Source of the DNA: Earliella scabrosa
Lineage: Eukaryota; Basidiomycota; Agaricomycetes; Polyporales; Polyporaceae
DNA length: 64,000 nt
Assembly: GCA_022605405.1 (NCBI GenBank)
Contig: JABYQQ010000004.1
Coordinates: forward strand, 1,240,001 to 1,304,000
Direction of reading: 5' to 3'
The notes beneath the pieces were generated by a model that worked only from the letters and a program-made list of their open reading frames with translations, had not been told where the DNA came from and searched no databases. Made by a program: the position numbers and the translations under genes. Position 1 is the stretch's first letter. Every line of letters starts with the position of its first letter. Below are positions 12,501 through 23,941 of this stretch, piece after piece.

Positions 12501-13102
12501 CCATCCTCCGCGTGCCGTCGCCGCCGTCGTCCGTGTCGGGCTCGTCGACCGAGACGGCGAGCGTGTCGACGGTTGTTGGCCCGAGCCCCGCGCAGCAGCG
12601 GGCACAGGTTGCGGCCCAGCAGCAGCTTGCGCAGGAACTCGCGGAGCGTCCGAAGCTGTCTGTCCAGGCGCCCAGTGCCAAGTCACCTGTCGTCCAGCCG
12701 ACGATCCCAGAAGTGGAGGAGGAGGAACAGCGGAGATCGAGGCATCCGACCCCCGCGAACTCGCCTGTGGCCGCGTTCCGGATGGCGGTTCCCCCCGCGC
12801 AGAAGGCCGAGCCCGTGTCGTCGCCCGTGCTGGCGTCGCCGCACGAACGCTCGTCATCCTCGTCGATATCTCGGTCGACGGAGGCGACGGACTCGCCCGA
12901 GTCGAGCTTCTTGGAATCCCCGAGGTTGCCTCCTTTGAGCCCGACGACGCGCGGGAGCCATCCGTCACGCGCGCAGAGGGTGTCGCTCGATGGTATGCAG
13001 GAGCAGGCGGGGACACTTGTGAACCGCGCTGCGGAGATTGTGCAGTCTGCGCGTGGGTTTTTGGGCTCGATATGGAGTTCGAATCCTGCTGCACCTGCTT
13101 AA
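9539..13102 (+). CDS. Reg1-like PP1 regulatory subunit (DUF1752 domain)
   Basis: Three exons: 9539..9825, 10111..10773, 10849..13102; 1067 residues. Residues ~39-100 form the DUF1752/areA GATA-like block: DYLSHNWKEEDVWRSWR, then MRLENASWRTWWKQRN and LKDSDVTWLYGP, the last stretch spanning the first splice. Around residue 275 the motif KKHISFNTFVEQCIAIE contains KHISF, which fits the RVxF-type PP1 docking motif; yeast Reg1 has a comparable site for Glc7. The rest is long, Ser/Pro/Arg-rich, probably disordered, with an acidic run near residue 350. By family, it would target protein phosphatase 1 in glucose repression/AMPK control. The start ATGAGC is the first ATG of the conserved frame. The first intron is long (285 nt) for this genome. 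Confidence 0.85.
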
Positions 13103-16100
13103 TCCCCATCCCCCATCCCTCGTTCCTCCGCCCCGCCGTTATCCGCCTTCTCCCATCCGCCCGTGTTATGACCCGACCCATTAATGCCTGTGACGACGCT
13201 TTCCCACCTTTCCCCCCTCCCCCATACCGTCCCGTCCGCAACCCTCATGAACCGCTCCATCCCTCAACCAACCAAGCCGAATCCGTCAATTATTCGAATA
13301 TGCGTATATGGCCGCTGTTTATCAACATCTCACGCAACTTCCATTCTACTTTCGTATGCTTAAAGCCCGTGTTTCTTGCACATAATCACGTCGCGTCCAC
13401 CTCGGCCGACGCGCTGTCAATTTGCCACATTGTTCATACATACAACCCCCGCCTCCCCCCACCCCACCCCACCCCTCCCGCATCGACTCTGCCTGTCATG
13501 ATCCTCAGCCCCTGCTTCTCGTCCACACGTTTATGCACTCCTGCCAGGAGTGTTACATACATACACCCCCCAATGTATCCCCGTGCAGCCGCAGCATCGC
13601 ATCGTGTTGTTTTCTTGGACTTCGCTCTCCCTCCATCATGCCCGTCATCGCACGCTGCGCTCTCTCTGGGCTTCCGGTTTGGTTCGGACGGTGCTCCGTG
13701 TCGTGTCGTGTAACATCCGCATCCCCCCCCCTTCATCACCCATCATCTCTCCGCCCTTGCCTCCCTGCTCTGTTTTCGTTCGGGTCCGGTCGTTGTCGTT
13801 GTCGTCGGCTTCCTTTTGGGCGTAGGTCTGTGTGTCCGTGGTCCGTGTTTCCCCGTCCCCTCGTCCTCATCCCCATCCTCATCCGCAATCACCCGTGTCC
13901 TCCCCCTGCATCCCGCACTCGCACCGGTATCGTATAGCCGCACTGAATACGCCGCAGTTAGTGTAGTGACCTGGCCCGTTCCCGCTCTCGAGCTCGTTCC
14001 CCGCCCGTTTCTGACGTGCATGTGTGCCCCCCGCGTACTTACGTGTATCCCTTCTGGCTTTGGGCTTCTCTCTCTCACCCTCTCCCTCTCCAACTCTCCT
14101 GTCTCCTCCCCTCGCGAGTCGACGTTCCGGCGGTTGATTGTTTTATAGATGTACTTCTGGTGTATATACTCTAGTGAATGATGCCCTCATATATCGCGAG
14201 TTATTCGCGTCTCTCGAGCTCGGGTGCGCTCCCGACGTTGGTGGTGGCTTGAGGTGGTAGGTGCTCCTACATATGGTTTCGTTTCGGGATGAGGGTGACT
14301 GATTATGCTCCCCAAACAGAGTCTATCTTAGACCGCAAATCAGGGCATTCGACGGCGGGTACTTTTCGTCCTTGCCTGAGATTGCCGATTGCAGCCAGGC
14401 GGAACACGGGCTGTGGACAGGTTCGAGGTTCGCGAAGGACTCGGGTGAGAAGGACCTCGTCGTGACTCGTAACGCGGTCATCGCTGCAGCTTTTTATATC
14501 GTCCCGTTTCGTAACCCTGTCAGTCGGGTGCGCTGCCCTGGGCTGCGCGATGCTGGTGAGCTGCACTTCCATTCCAGCCATCCGGACATTAATCACATCA
14601 TAGAAGGTCTCTTCGACGACCTAGCAGACTGGCACACCCGAGAATCAACAGTGTATGTATGCAACACGCACGCATGCAATTGGTCGACCGCACACGTGGA
14701 TCTGACCACTTGCTCTCCAGAGTCCAGCCTCTCCTCACCGAATCTATCGAAGAGCAGAAGGGCGATGAGAGCTATCATTGGACCGTGCTGGCCATCAAAG
14801 TCGGCTGTTCGCTATCAGTGATGTTTGTCCACCGGACAGCAGCTGCTCTCACACAGCTGCTTCGAACTTCGCAGTGCTTCTCCTGCCGCCTCGATACGGT
14901 GTCACTTCGTGCAATGGGCCGTACGGTGCGGTATTGCACCCTTAGGAGAGGATATGGTGAGTTCTGCGCTTCTGTGGAAACCCGTCTGCTATACCTCTGA
15001 ACTTCGGGCCTGTGCGTGTCGAGACACAGATGGGAGTTGCTACACACGGTCGTCCCTCCGTGGAAGTGGGCGACGCGTCGGTTGGCCTACTTCCTCGTTG
15101 CGAATGTTGCGTTCTGACCTCATTCAGAAGCTGAAGTCGGACTGAAGCATCGGTGAGTATGTACCGCGAGGCCGGCATCCAAGACTGTCAATCAGGTACA
15201 CTAACTTCCTGTCGTCCACAGCTAGGTACTATCTCCTACTGCCTGCTAACTAGGCGCTGCTAGCTTGCTCGCTTGTGCTGATCATCTCCCAGGATGCACG
15301 CTTAGTCCCGAATATCATTTTCTCTATCGGCTGCACATGCCATCGATCTCGTGCATGGACCGCCGCGGACCACGAGACCCCGATCCTATGGGATGCTCTG
15401 CGTGGCCGAGATCTCAATCGCGGAACCAAGGGTCGTCGGCAACACTATCTTATTGGACCGCCGAATTCACCGTTCTCGTCGACGTCGAGGCGAGATAACG
15501 CAGCAATCGCCGTTCAGACAGCTGACGACCATCACTTCGACGCTATTCTTACCATCTGGGGTTGTGTCACCTAAGCGGCAGCAGTGGGCCATATCCATTC
15601 TCCCAATAGGATGCTCCTCCCAAGTCTCTTGGTCAATCTGCTGACCCTTTGAGTTCGTGTGGACGCTCGTTCGAGTTTCAGGAAGAACATAGAAGACAGC
15701 AGTTCGTCCGAATGGGTCGGCAGTAGCCCCAGGGCGCCAGTTCCGAAGAAGGCTATTGCATCCAACGGACTCCCACAGCTTCCCACACGCCACAGATCTC
15801 CGATGGTCAAGACGAGAAGAAGTGGCTGCAACCAGGTGCTAACGACGCTCTTACGCCGCTTCGAGGTGCGATTCGCGCGCAATATGGCTGCGGTGTCAAT
15901 GAGTAAGATTGCAACTATAACGAGTGGAGTGGTTCAGACTGACGAGGATCGGCCAGGTGAAGGCCCTGCTATGCCGTGCAAGATGTGGTACGAGTGGTAT
16001 GCGGTACCGAACATGCGGGGAGGAACGCAACTGGTCCCGATGACATGGGCGGCTGCAGGTACATCATAATCACGCTAGTGATCTTCCTGTGGGCATCAGG

Positions 16101-16312
16101 AGCCACGTCCCCCCTTCCGATCTTCTTCCATGCACGCGGTCAAGCCCCAGACGTCCGTGTCCGCACATGATGCTATGTGGGAATGAGAAGATACGCAAGT
16201 CATCAAAGCTTCTGCGGTGCAGTGATTATAAGCAAAGCTCGGGCCCATCGTCGCCCCTTGGTACGACCTTTCTCTCACTTCCACGAACCCCTTAACGACC
16301 TCTCTCGGCGCT
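13103..16312. other. Long gene-poor stretch
   Basis: 13103-14150 is strikingly pyrimidine-rich and probably holds the 3' UTR of the Reg1-like gene. 14150-16312 has only short frames without consistent splice sites. A hydrophobic reverse-strand run (LQPLLLVLTIGDLW, near 15830) may be a gene relic but could not be extended. Confidence 0.35.
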
Positions 16313-17714
16313 ATGCCCATCCTCATTGACACGGCAGAGCTGGCTGGTCTGGCGATCGAAGGTCCTCTCTACGGTCAGCGTCTACTCCAGGTCTAGGGCG
16401 GCAAGAAGTCAATACTCATTCGGTGCAACAATTCCTCACAGGAGTCTTCCTTTGTCTGTTCGTCATATGCACATATGACTTGTACCGTCGGAGGAAGCGG
16501 CACGAGACCCAGCTCAGCTGGCCGATGGCCCTCGCCGGAATCTCACTAATCCTTCTGGCGACCGCCCGCTTCATTGTCGACGTCACCTACATCTTTATTG
16601 CCTTCATACAAACCGATCCTCGTGATGCACGACTTGGATTCTTGCAGGACGTCACTGTTCCCTTGTTCACCGCGAAGCATAGTCTGTTCATCACGTCGCT
16701 GTTCATCGGCGACCTGTTTGTGGTGCGTTCGGTCGTGTTGTACCCCATGTCTGCTATGTTTCGCTCTAACCTAACACCGACCCGTTTCAGAACTATAGAT
16801 GTTGGGTAGTGTGGGGAAAGAATTTCTGGGTCGTGTTCATTCCTCTAGTACTGTCAGTGCTTGCTGCCGGTCAGTCCATGTAACAGCTCCGTATCGACTC
16901 GGAGACCAACTGCATCTCCTACAGGTTGCGGGTACTACACAATATGGGCGTACAGGCATTTCCCGGATCAGACGATCTTCTCGCAACAGCGGCCACTCAC
17001 CATATTTTTCTCCGGAAGCCTCGTCGCAAACGCCATGGCAACCTGTAAGTCTCATCTTCTCGACAAGTTCTCCCGATGCTCACCTCAGCCACTTCCATCC
17101 GCACTGGTAGCATTGCTTGCGTACCGGATCTGGTCAATGGACCGTGCCGCGGTCAACGCGCTGGAGATGGAGGAGCCAGAGCACAAACTCACACCTATCG
17201 TGCGCATCATCCTCGAGAGTGGCCTGATCAACGCAGCCTTCCTGTTCGCATTCGTCATGACGCTCGTCTTCGGTTCGTCAAGCCTCGAGATCATGTCCGA
17301 GATGGTACGTGCCCACATGAATCTGCGCCTTGACGCTGCATGTTCGACGCTGCGAGCACATTGGGATCACATTGAGATGTACCAAGGCTGACGGCGTCCT
17401 GCCTCCAGGGCACCCCGATGTGCGGGATCATATTCTCCATCGTCATCTTCCGCGTCGGCCTCAGGCGGCGTAACCGGTTTGCGCCCACCACGCAGGGGAT
17501 GTCAACTATCAGCTGGGCCGCGGCCGCAAAGAGCGTAGGGAATCGCTTCGGAATCGGCACGGTGACCACCGAGCGCAATGCACAACGTAGCGGCGCACCG
17601 ACAGCGTCGCCGATTGCTGTGCGGATGGTGGAGGTCCGCAGCAGCTCGACGACAAAGCAAGACCGCTTCGATATGGAGACAGTGCGATCCGCGGACAGCG
17701 CGTGGATGACGTGA
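16313..17714 (+). CDS. Fungal multi-pass membrane protein, unknown function (copy B)
   Basis: Six exons: 16313..16373, 16442..16722, 16791..16869, 16925..17044, 17111..17304, 17409..17714; 346 residues. It is the paralogue of the gene at 5.0-6.3 kb in opposite orientation, with all five introns at the same positions and phases. Shared motifs include GLAI, GPLYG, YDLYRRR, ATARFIVDV, YRCWVVWGK, SGSLVANAMAT, LLAYRIWSMDRA and GTPMCGIIFSIVIFRVGLRRR. Copy B has a five-residue insertion in exon 2 and a longer Ser/Thr-rich cytosolic tail ending VRSADSAWMT. Hydrophobic segments suggest six or seven membrane spans. Function is unknown. Confidence 0.85.
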
Positions 17715-18393
17715 GCATGCCGAGTGCACTACTAGTTAGTAGCTCGTGGAGCGGAGGGGAAGTCGTCGGTGGACATTGTACGCTTTGCTGTATCTATACA
17801 TATGTTCGGATGACTCACGACTCGGTCAATGAAGACATGATTGAGCTTCTATATGGACGTCCTTACGGCCACCCAAATCGCTCGGTCGTAACATGAAACG
17901 CTGTGGTGCCGCGGAGTGCAAATCGATAAGTTGCTTACCGGCCGGCTGGGCGTTCCGATCAGCCGACGACCGGAGCAGGGGTCGGTATGATTTCATTTCG
18001 TTCACTCGACGCGCCACAAAGGACACACAAGGTTACATATGTTGCAGGGTTTATCCCCAGCTTGACCCTGCAGGGAGATTGTTTCAAGCCAAGCGAGTGA
18101 CAGATCAAAAGCAAGCGACGACGGGTATATACATGGGCACAGCAAGAAACACAGCGATCTTTCGAGAGCGTGACGACGACAGCAAAGGCTATGCTACAGC
18201 AAAATGTATAGATGCTCTGTACAGTAGTGGTTCTGATTTTTTGAGATATTGATGTTATGAAGGGCGTGTAGATGTAAAAGAAATCGACTTGAGAACGGTT
18301 AGGTACAAGCAAGAACTTGCCTAAGTAGGCTTCTTTGAGAACCAGACGCCATGGGGACGGAGGTGTACGTAGGCCTCGCTCGTTGGAGCGGCT
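17715..18393. other. Intergenic, convergent gene ends
   Basis: About 680 nt downstream of membrane-protein copy B and of the small minus-strand gene. Nothing else supported. Confidence 0.35.
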
Positions 18394-18983
18394 TCAGGTG
18401 TTCCTCAGCCTTGCCGCGGAGACACGCCGAGCAATGACGCGGATGCGCTCATAACCGCGTCGCACGACGAACGCGAGATCCTTGATGATAGCGTAAACGG
18501 GCGGACGGGGTCGCACGTTAATGAAATGGTACGTACAATGACCAGCGATACGAGACTTCGCTGCGGCCTCTCCATGGAAGCTACTAGGCCCATCGCCTCC
18601 TCGAGGTTCGCCACGACTCCTTCGTCCGTGTGGTCGTCGTGTGCACGGGTCACGGAGTCCTGGTTGAGTAAGAGATAGCACCGTGCGTCAGCTGCGCACG
18701 CGCGTCGTCACAAGGAATACAATGCTTGCCCCTGCTCTGGCCCCTTCTGCCGCGTTCGGCGCGTCTTCGTGGTTCAAGCCATCGACGCCCATCTGTGGAC
18801 GCGTCCGGCGCGTTGGGGCGACCGCGTCAGCGCCGGAAGAACAGCCAGGTTGATGATGAGCCAGTGGCACGACCCACTCACCGTCATCTGACGCCTCAAG
18901 AAGCGGGAGAAAATCGGATAGGGATGGTATCGTCGAAGGTAGCTTGAGCGGTAGGAGGGAAGACGCGTCGGGTCATTGTCCAT
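18394..18983 (-). CDS. Small hypothetical protein, four exons
   Basis: Predicted as complement(18394..18480, 18537..18659, 18712..18792, 18882..18983), about 130 residues from ATG 18983 (MDNDPTRLP); an alternative in-frame ATG is at 19055. All three introns are GT-AG, 52-89 nt, and phase 0. The first contains a CTGAC branch-point match. Joined, they give a continuous peptide: ASIVFL-DSVTRAHDDHTDEGVV, then LVSLVI-DLAFVVRRGYERIR and a basic tail. I recognise no domain. Upstream, a TATTTAT box near 19272 and a CAACAACCACC leader are compatible with a promoter. Single ORFs here are short, so the call rests on splice coherence. Confidence 0.4.
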
Positions 18984-21770
18984 GACTCGGAGTACAACGC
19001 CAGCCAAGGAAAAAGACGGATAGACGGGTTCCTGGACGCGTCGACGAGGCGGCATACCGAGGTGATACGGTGGAGAAGTCTTTTGGGAACGACTACAGGG
19101 TATCCAGAATACAAGACACGCGTATGGGCGGGACGCGTGAGGCGGTGCAGACACAGTTGTCGAGGAAGCAGAATCGAACAAGGTTGCGGGTAGCTGGTGG
19201 TTGTTGGGGAAAGAGGCAATAACGCGCTGTTCAAGGGAAAATTTAACGATCGCGGAGAGCCCGATTGAGGATAAATACGGGAATCCGAGTAGAACAGCTT
19301 GCGGCGGCGACCGTACGGTGGCCAGGGGAGCGAACCGGGTGGCAGGATTCGAACCGCGCGCCGGCGCACCGCGCTCCACCACACTTGGACCGCTTCCATG
19401 CTCTTCTCCTCGAGGAGGTTACTTGGCCCTCTGCACACGATGTCTTGTTCCTTCGGCGACATTGTTCGTCTATTCGAAAAGCTGTGCGAGAGAGAATAGC
19501 CACTTTGGTAAGTTGCTGCGATGAGAACAAGGACACCCATACACAACCCGGCGAGCTGCAACAAGGGCATCCGGCAGCCACTTCTCAGTGAAGTTCGATC
19601 CTGCCTGTACAACAAACGCGGTACACCCTCTCCATCTCGTATAATCTCTTCTGCGGTGCACTTGAAGTTCGGTCTCCTTCAGGTTGCCAGTGTGGGGGCT
19701 CGGCGCCGACGGTCACTCAATATTGCACCGCCCAACGTGCGATCGCGCTCTCCTCTGGCCATGTGAGGGACTAGTTGCACCACAAGACGTGGATTGCACT
19801 CGAGGAGGAGGAGGTGTAGGCGGTGGTACGAGTATCACAAGTACTACACGTTCCTAGGTGAGCAAATCAACTATGATTTCATTTCGCAGATATACGAAAG
19901 ATATCTTGTGACTAGGGCCAAAACCCAGTTACGTTGTCGGAGACGGGGGAGAACCGTCGCGCCAAGGGCGGCGAACATCCCTGACTCGACACTGTAACAG
20001 CCACTCCCGCAATCACGCACACCGCAGAGTAGGTTGCGGGAAGTATCGCGTCGTGACTGGTCACGTCACACAGGCCTCTAAGGTGAGTTGGCCTGTAGGG
20101 GGCAGACGAGTGCGGTGGGTCCAACAATGCCATTCCTTTGGACAGGGAGATCATAGAGGAGCGCCTCTACGGGGTCTCCAGGCCAGTTACCGTTACCCCG
20201 TAGATGTGCTCCATCCATTGGTGGAAGCGCCCAACATCATGATGCCGCCAGTACCGGTTGGACGTTCCACCAATCTAGGCCCATACCTCAGAATGAGTGA
20301 GGTCATCTAGAAAGCGCAAACGTGCCTTCGTGATGGGGCGTTCCCGAAGAGCGGGGTCGAGCACGGCCTGCACTGACAATTGCCTTGAAGGTTAGTTCGC
20401 AACCAGCGATCGGAACCACCAAGTGTTGCCACTATTGCCGGGCGCCTTGGTTTCATTTGTGAAGCACAGAGTCAGGGGATGAAGCGTTGTACGTTCTGTC
20501 ATGGAGAGATGGAAGGACTCACGTGCATTTAGGTTCGCATCCTCAACCATGGTGACATCCTCATGGGCGAATAGGACACGCATGGTGGGACCACCAGCTT
20601 GAGGCTAACCCATAACATAGCAGAGCTTGCGAGGGCGCCGCCCGCGTAGCCAGCAGAACGAGACTTGGGTAGAGACTGTGAATATGTGAAGGTGCGGGGT
20701 GCGGAACTGGTGCGGTTGCTATGCTGGAATACATACATTGTATGACTCACCTATGCATGTTCCCTACAGAGCAATCCTGTGATACAGATATCGGAACAGC
20801 GACCCTTCTACCACCCTCGCTGTTACGGACTCGGACTGCGCAGCAAAACCTTGAAGGCGATCCCGACTCGGAGAGAGATGAGTTGTTCAAGAGTTGTTCA
20901 CCGCAAGTGCGTTCCTGTTGTCGAAGTCGTTCATGTAGTATTCAGGAAACTGCTTCCAGGAAGAATCCAGACTCGTACAAAGGAATGATGGTGGAGAAAA
21001 CGGTGGAGTTCAAGGAGGTCTGGTCTAGGTCTGGTCATCGTCAACGACCATCTTCAAGTTGGGCGCTTGATCGCCTTGCCTCCTCCAACCAATTGCAACC
21101 GTGACTTAGTCCATATGTACTGACACATCGCGCACCAGTACGTATCGCGTCGTTCTAGACTACGACAACTTGATAGACACCGATCATACTCAACATCAGT
21201 TTGAGACAGCTTCAAGGATGAAGGATGCCGAAGCAGTCTGCCTACCCTGGTCGCATTCTACAATCACAACTCGTACAATCCCATCGCGCAAGTCATATAT
21301 GGCCCGGGATACCAACGCTGACGACTCGTCACTAAGTAGTGTGTTTCTCGTGGTTCTTTAGTGTCCACACTGATGCTGGGGTTAGTTCCGCAGGGCGCCA
21401 CTGCAGGTCGACGCCGGTGCTATAGCACTTAGTTTGGACCCGGACAACCGATATCGACATCGTCATGCAAAACGGGTACGTTCGCGATATTCCAGCGCTT
21501 CAAGTTCATCTTCAGTATCTCTACAGTGGCGAACTCGACGGTCGCATGTCTCACGTGTACACTCTGTTGTGGGATTCATTCATTTCGGAGAACCATCCTA
21601 CGCACCTGTAAGCATGAACTTTGTTGGTCCGTGCGATATACTCAATACACAGGCGTCTGATAACGTGCTGCGGCAGCTTGAGACGTCCGTACTGTCCTCG
21701 CCTAGTCGACCGTCCACCACCCTCTTAGCGATGTCCACCCATGCCCACGTATCACAACCCTCATCATGAA
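18984..21770. other. Gene-poor stretch with coding-like relics
   Basis: No intact gene found. A perfect B-box-like GGTTCGAATCC lies on the minus strand at about 19345-19355. Reverse-strand pieces at 20150-20390 and 20550-20720, and a plus-strand piece at 21434-21610, look coding but cannot be joined into a gene. They may be decayed genes. Confidence 0.3.
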
Positions 21771-23337
21771 ATGCCGACGACAACCTTGCACCGCAGACTG
21801 CATCATCTCCTTTCGATTGCCCGAAATTATCTCTTCCTCCGACCACGTCTACTTTCACCTCCGGAAAGGCATCCTTGCCGAGACCTCAGCGGTTTTCGAG
21901 GAGATGTTCGGCGCCCCAAACCCATCCGGACACGCCGTCGACAACGGATCCGTGCTGCTGACCCAGAGCAGTCGAACGCTCGACAAGCTCTTCCGCCTGT
22001 ACTACCCTGTCCGTGATCCCGACATCCCCACGCTCAAAGACGCTCTGTGTGTCTTCGCTGCCGCGGAGAAGTACATGGTTCCGTACGCGGTGAAGCGGAT
22101 GCCCGAGGTTATGCTCACGTTCGCGGACCGGGAGCCACTGCCCATGTGGGCCACATTCTACTCCTTGGGCATGTCCTCCGAGGCGCTCCAGGCTGCACAT
22201 CAAACAATACTCGGGAGGAGCGTACATGAAGAGGCATATCCCGGAGATGGAGTATGTGGATGCTGTCGCATATAGGGCGCTCCCGCGCATGTGCAGCAGC
22301 GAGGGAGGGACGGAGTCGCCCAGAACAGCGGTCTGCAAGCGCAGGCCCGCGCCACCTATAGGACGATTCCCTGCCGCGGACGAGCAGCTGTCCGTCAGTG
22401 GTCGTCTCGTCCATCGCTTCACCACGATGATCGATGCGGACGCCGTCCTTCGAACCCCTGACGGGGAGTCGTTCTTCGTCCATCTTGTGGTCCTTGCGCA
22501 GTGGTCCCCAGTTCTGAAGCGCATCGCTGCACTTGAACTGGAGGCTGACGAAGAACGTTCCACCTCTGGTTACAACGCGAACGACCTTAGGGTCATCCCG
22601 GTGCAAGATGACTGCTGGGTCATGTCCCGGCTTTTGCGCTTCATCTACCCCGGTGGTGAGCCGCTGTTGGGTAGCATCGACATCATTCAGCCCCTCCTTC
22701 GAGCCGCAGTCAAATATCAGATGGACGATGTCGTCAAGAAGGTATCCAGCGCCCTTCTACACGTAGAAGCCGACCCTCTCCGCATCTCCGTTGCCAAGTC
22801 GTGCAAGTGCGAGGACATAGCCAATGTGGCGGCTCGTCGTACTCTCAAGTTCGCACTCACCTGCCCCGCCGAAGCCTGCCCTCGGTGCCCATGATGATGA
22901 TCGCCGCGGGAGACTATCATCGCTTGCAAAGGTACCACAGGCGGTATTCCAGCGCGGCCATTGAGGTGTTGCTCAACCTCAGCTGGCTCTGCATCAACCC
23001 GGTCCATGGGCACCCAGGGTGGGCATGGTTCTCCTGCACCTCCTGTCGCAAACACGAGCGCGAGCTGGTGCTTGAGGGTGGGATCAGGCGTCGTCCTGCG
23101 ACTTGGTGGTATAGAGGAGTGGTGTTGCCGATGGTGGAGGAGTTGTGCATGCGACCGCTGGCAGAGGTCATGCGTATTGGGAGGACGTCATCGCAGAATT
23201 GCACCAGAGATGGAATTTGTCGGAGATGTAGGGGTGCTGTACCGGTGAGTGGGATGGATGTGTCTGCACAACTGACGGGGTTCAAAGGTTTCGTATCTGC
23301 CCGTGTAATGGATGCAGTCAGTGGTATCACAGTATAG
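21771..23337 (+). pseudogene. Tandem BTB pseudogene with frameshifts
   Basis: Coding blocks in successive frames show a once-intact tandem BTB protein. Block 1, ~21815-22225: SSDHVYFHLRKGIL, FRLYYP, KYMVPYAVKRM. Block 2, 22226-22880: IPEMEYVDAVAYRAL, then a second BTB with DADAVLRTPDGESFFVH, RFIYPGGEP, KYQMDDVVKK. Block 3, ~22880-23337: MMMIAAGDYHRLQRYHRR and knuckles CTSC and CRRC. The switch near 22222 needs one extra base. The switch near 22875 looks like one lost C in a GCCCTG-to-GCCTG context. A third shift is likely near 21810, where SSPFD and PEIISSSDHV lie in different frames. No introns fit these points. Several independent indels argue for a pseudogene rather than read error. Confidence 0.7.
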
Positions 23338-23941
23338 CACACTTTGATAGTCTGTACGAGTCAGAAGTCTACGAGATGGACCTACTACGTAGGACGGAGT
23401 AGTGCTTAGTCATAGGTTTCAAGCGCCGAGAAACGCGACGATCACGTGTACAAGTTGAAGCCGCGTCTCGGGCGCTTGCACGACTTGTCCATCATCAGCC
23501 ACGACCTCTCTTCCGAGCTCAATACTTCGTCAAATTCCACAGTCTCGTTACGCGACGAAACCCACAATATTTACCCAGGAAACTACACTTACACGTCGGA
23601 GAGTATTGCCGGTGGTACTCAGGAGTGGCGGTAGCGTGGGGTTGGTTGTATACGGTGAGTCCTCATACTTGTGCCAGGATGCGCTCCTACGCCCTACATC
23701 CACTGCGAATATGAGAAAACAAGCTCGCCGATGTGTACTGTTGTGGTTTTGATGCGCGACATTGCACTTGGTTATGGCTATTTGAGTGGGGTGATATGCC
23801 TTACTCGACTACGGTACAACCCCGAGCATGGCACACGCTCCTCTTGTGTAGGAGCCGCAGCGCGACTGACTATTACTGTACACGACTCATTGCGCTCCCT
23901 AGATACTACAATTGAGCGACCCTCAGTGAACAACGCACAAG
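23338..23941. other. Intergenic / promoter of the SPB gene
   Basis: About 600 nt between the BTB pseudogene and the Pcp1-like gene. No gene seen. Confidence 0.35.

Noticed and set aside
15571..16069. Hydrophobic minus-strand piece that could be a third membrane-protein copy
   Set aside because: Only one short hydrophobic run; no shared motif with the two real copies.
19340..19420. Functional tRNA on the minus strand
   Set aside because: B box is perfect but the T-stem and acceptor stem do not pair.
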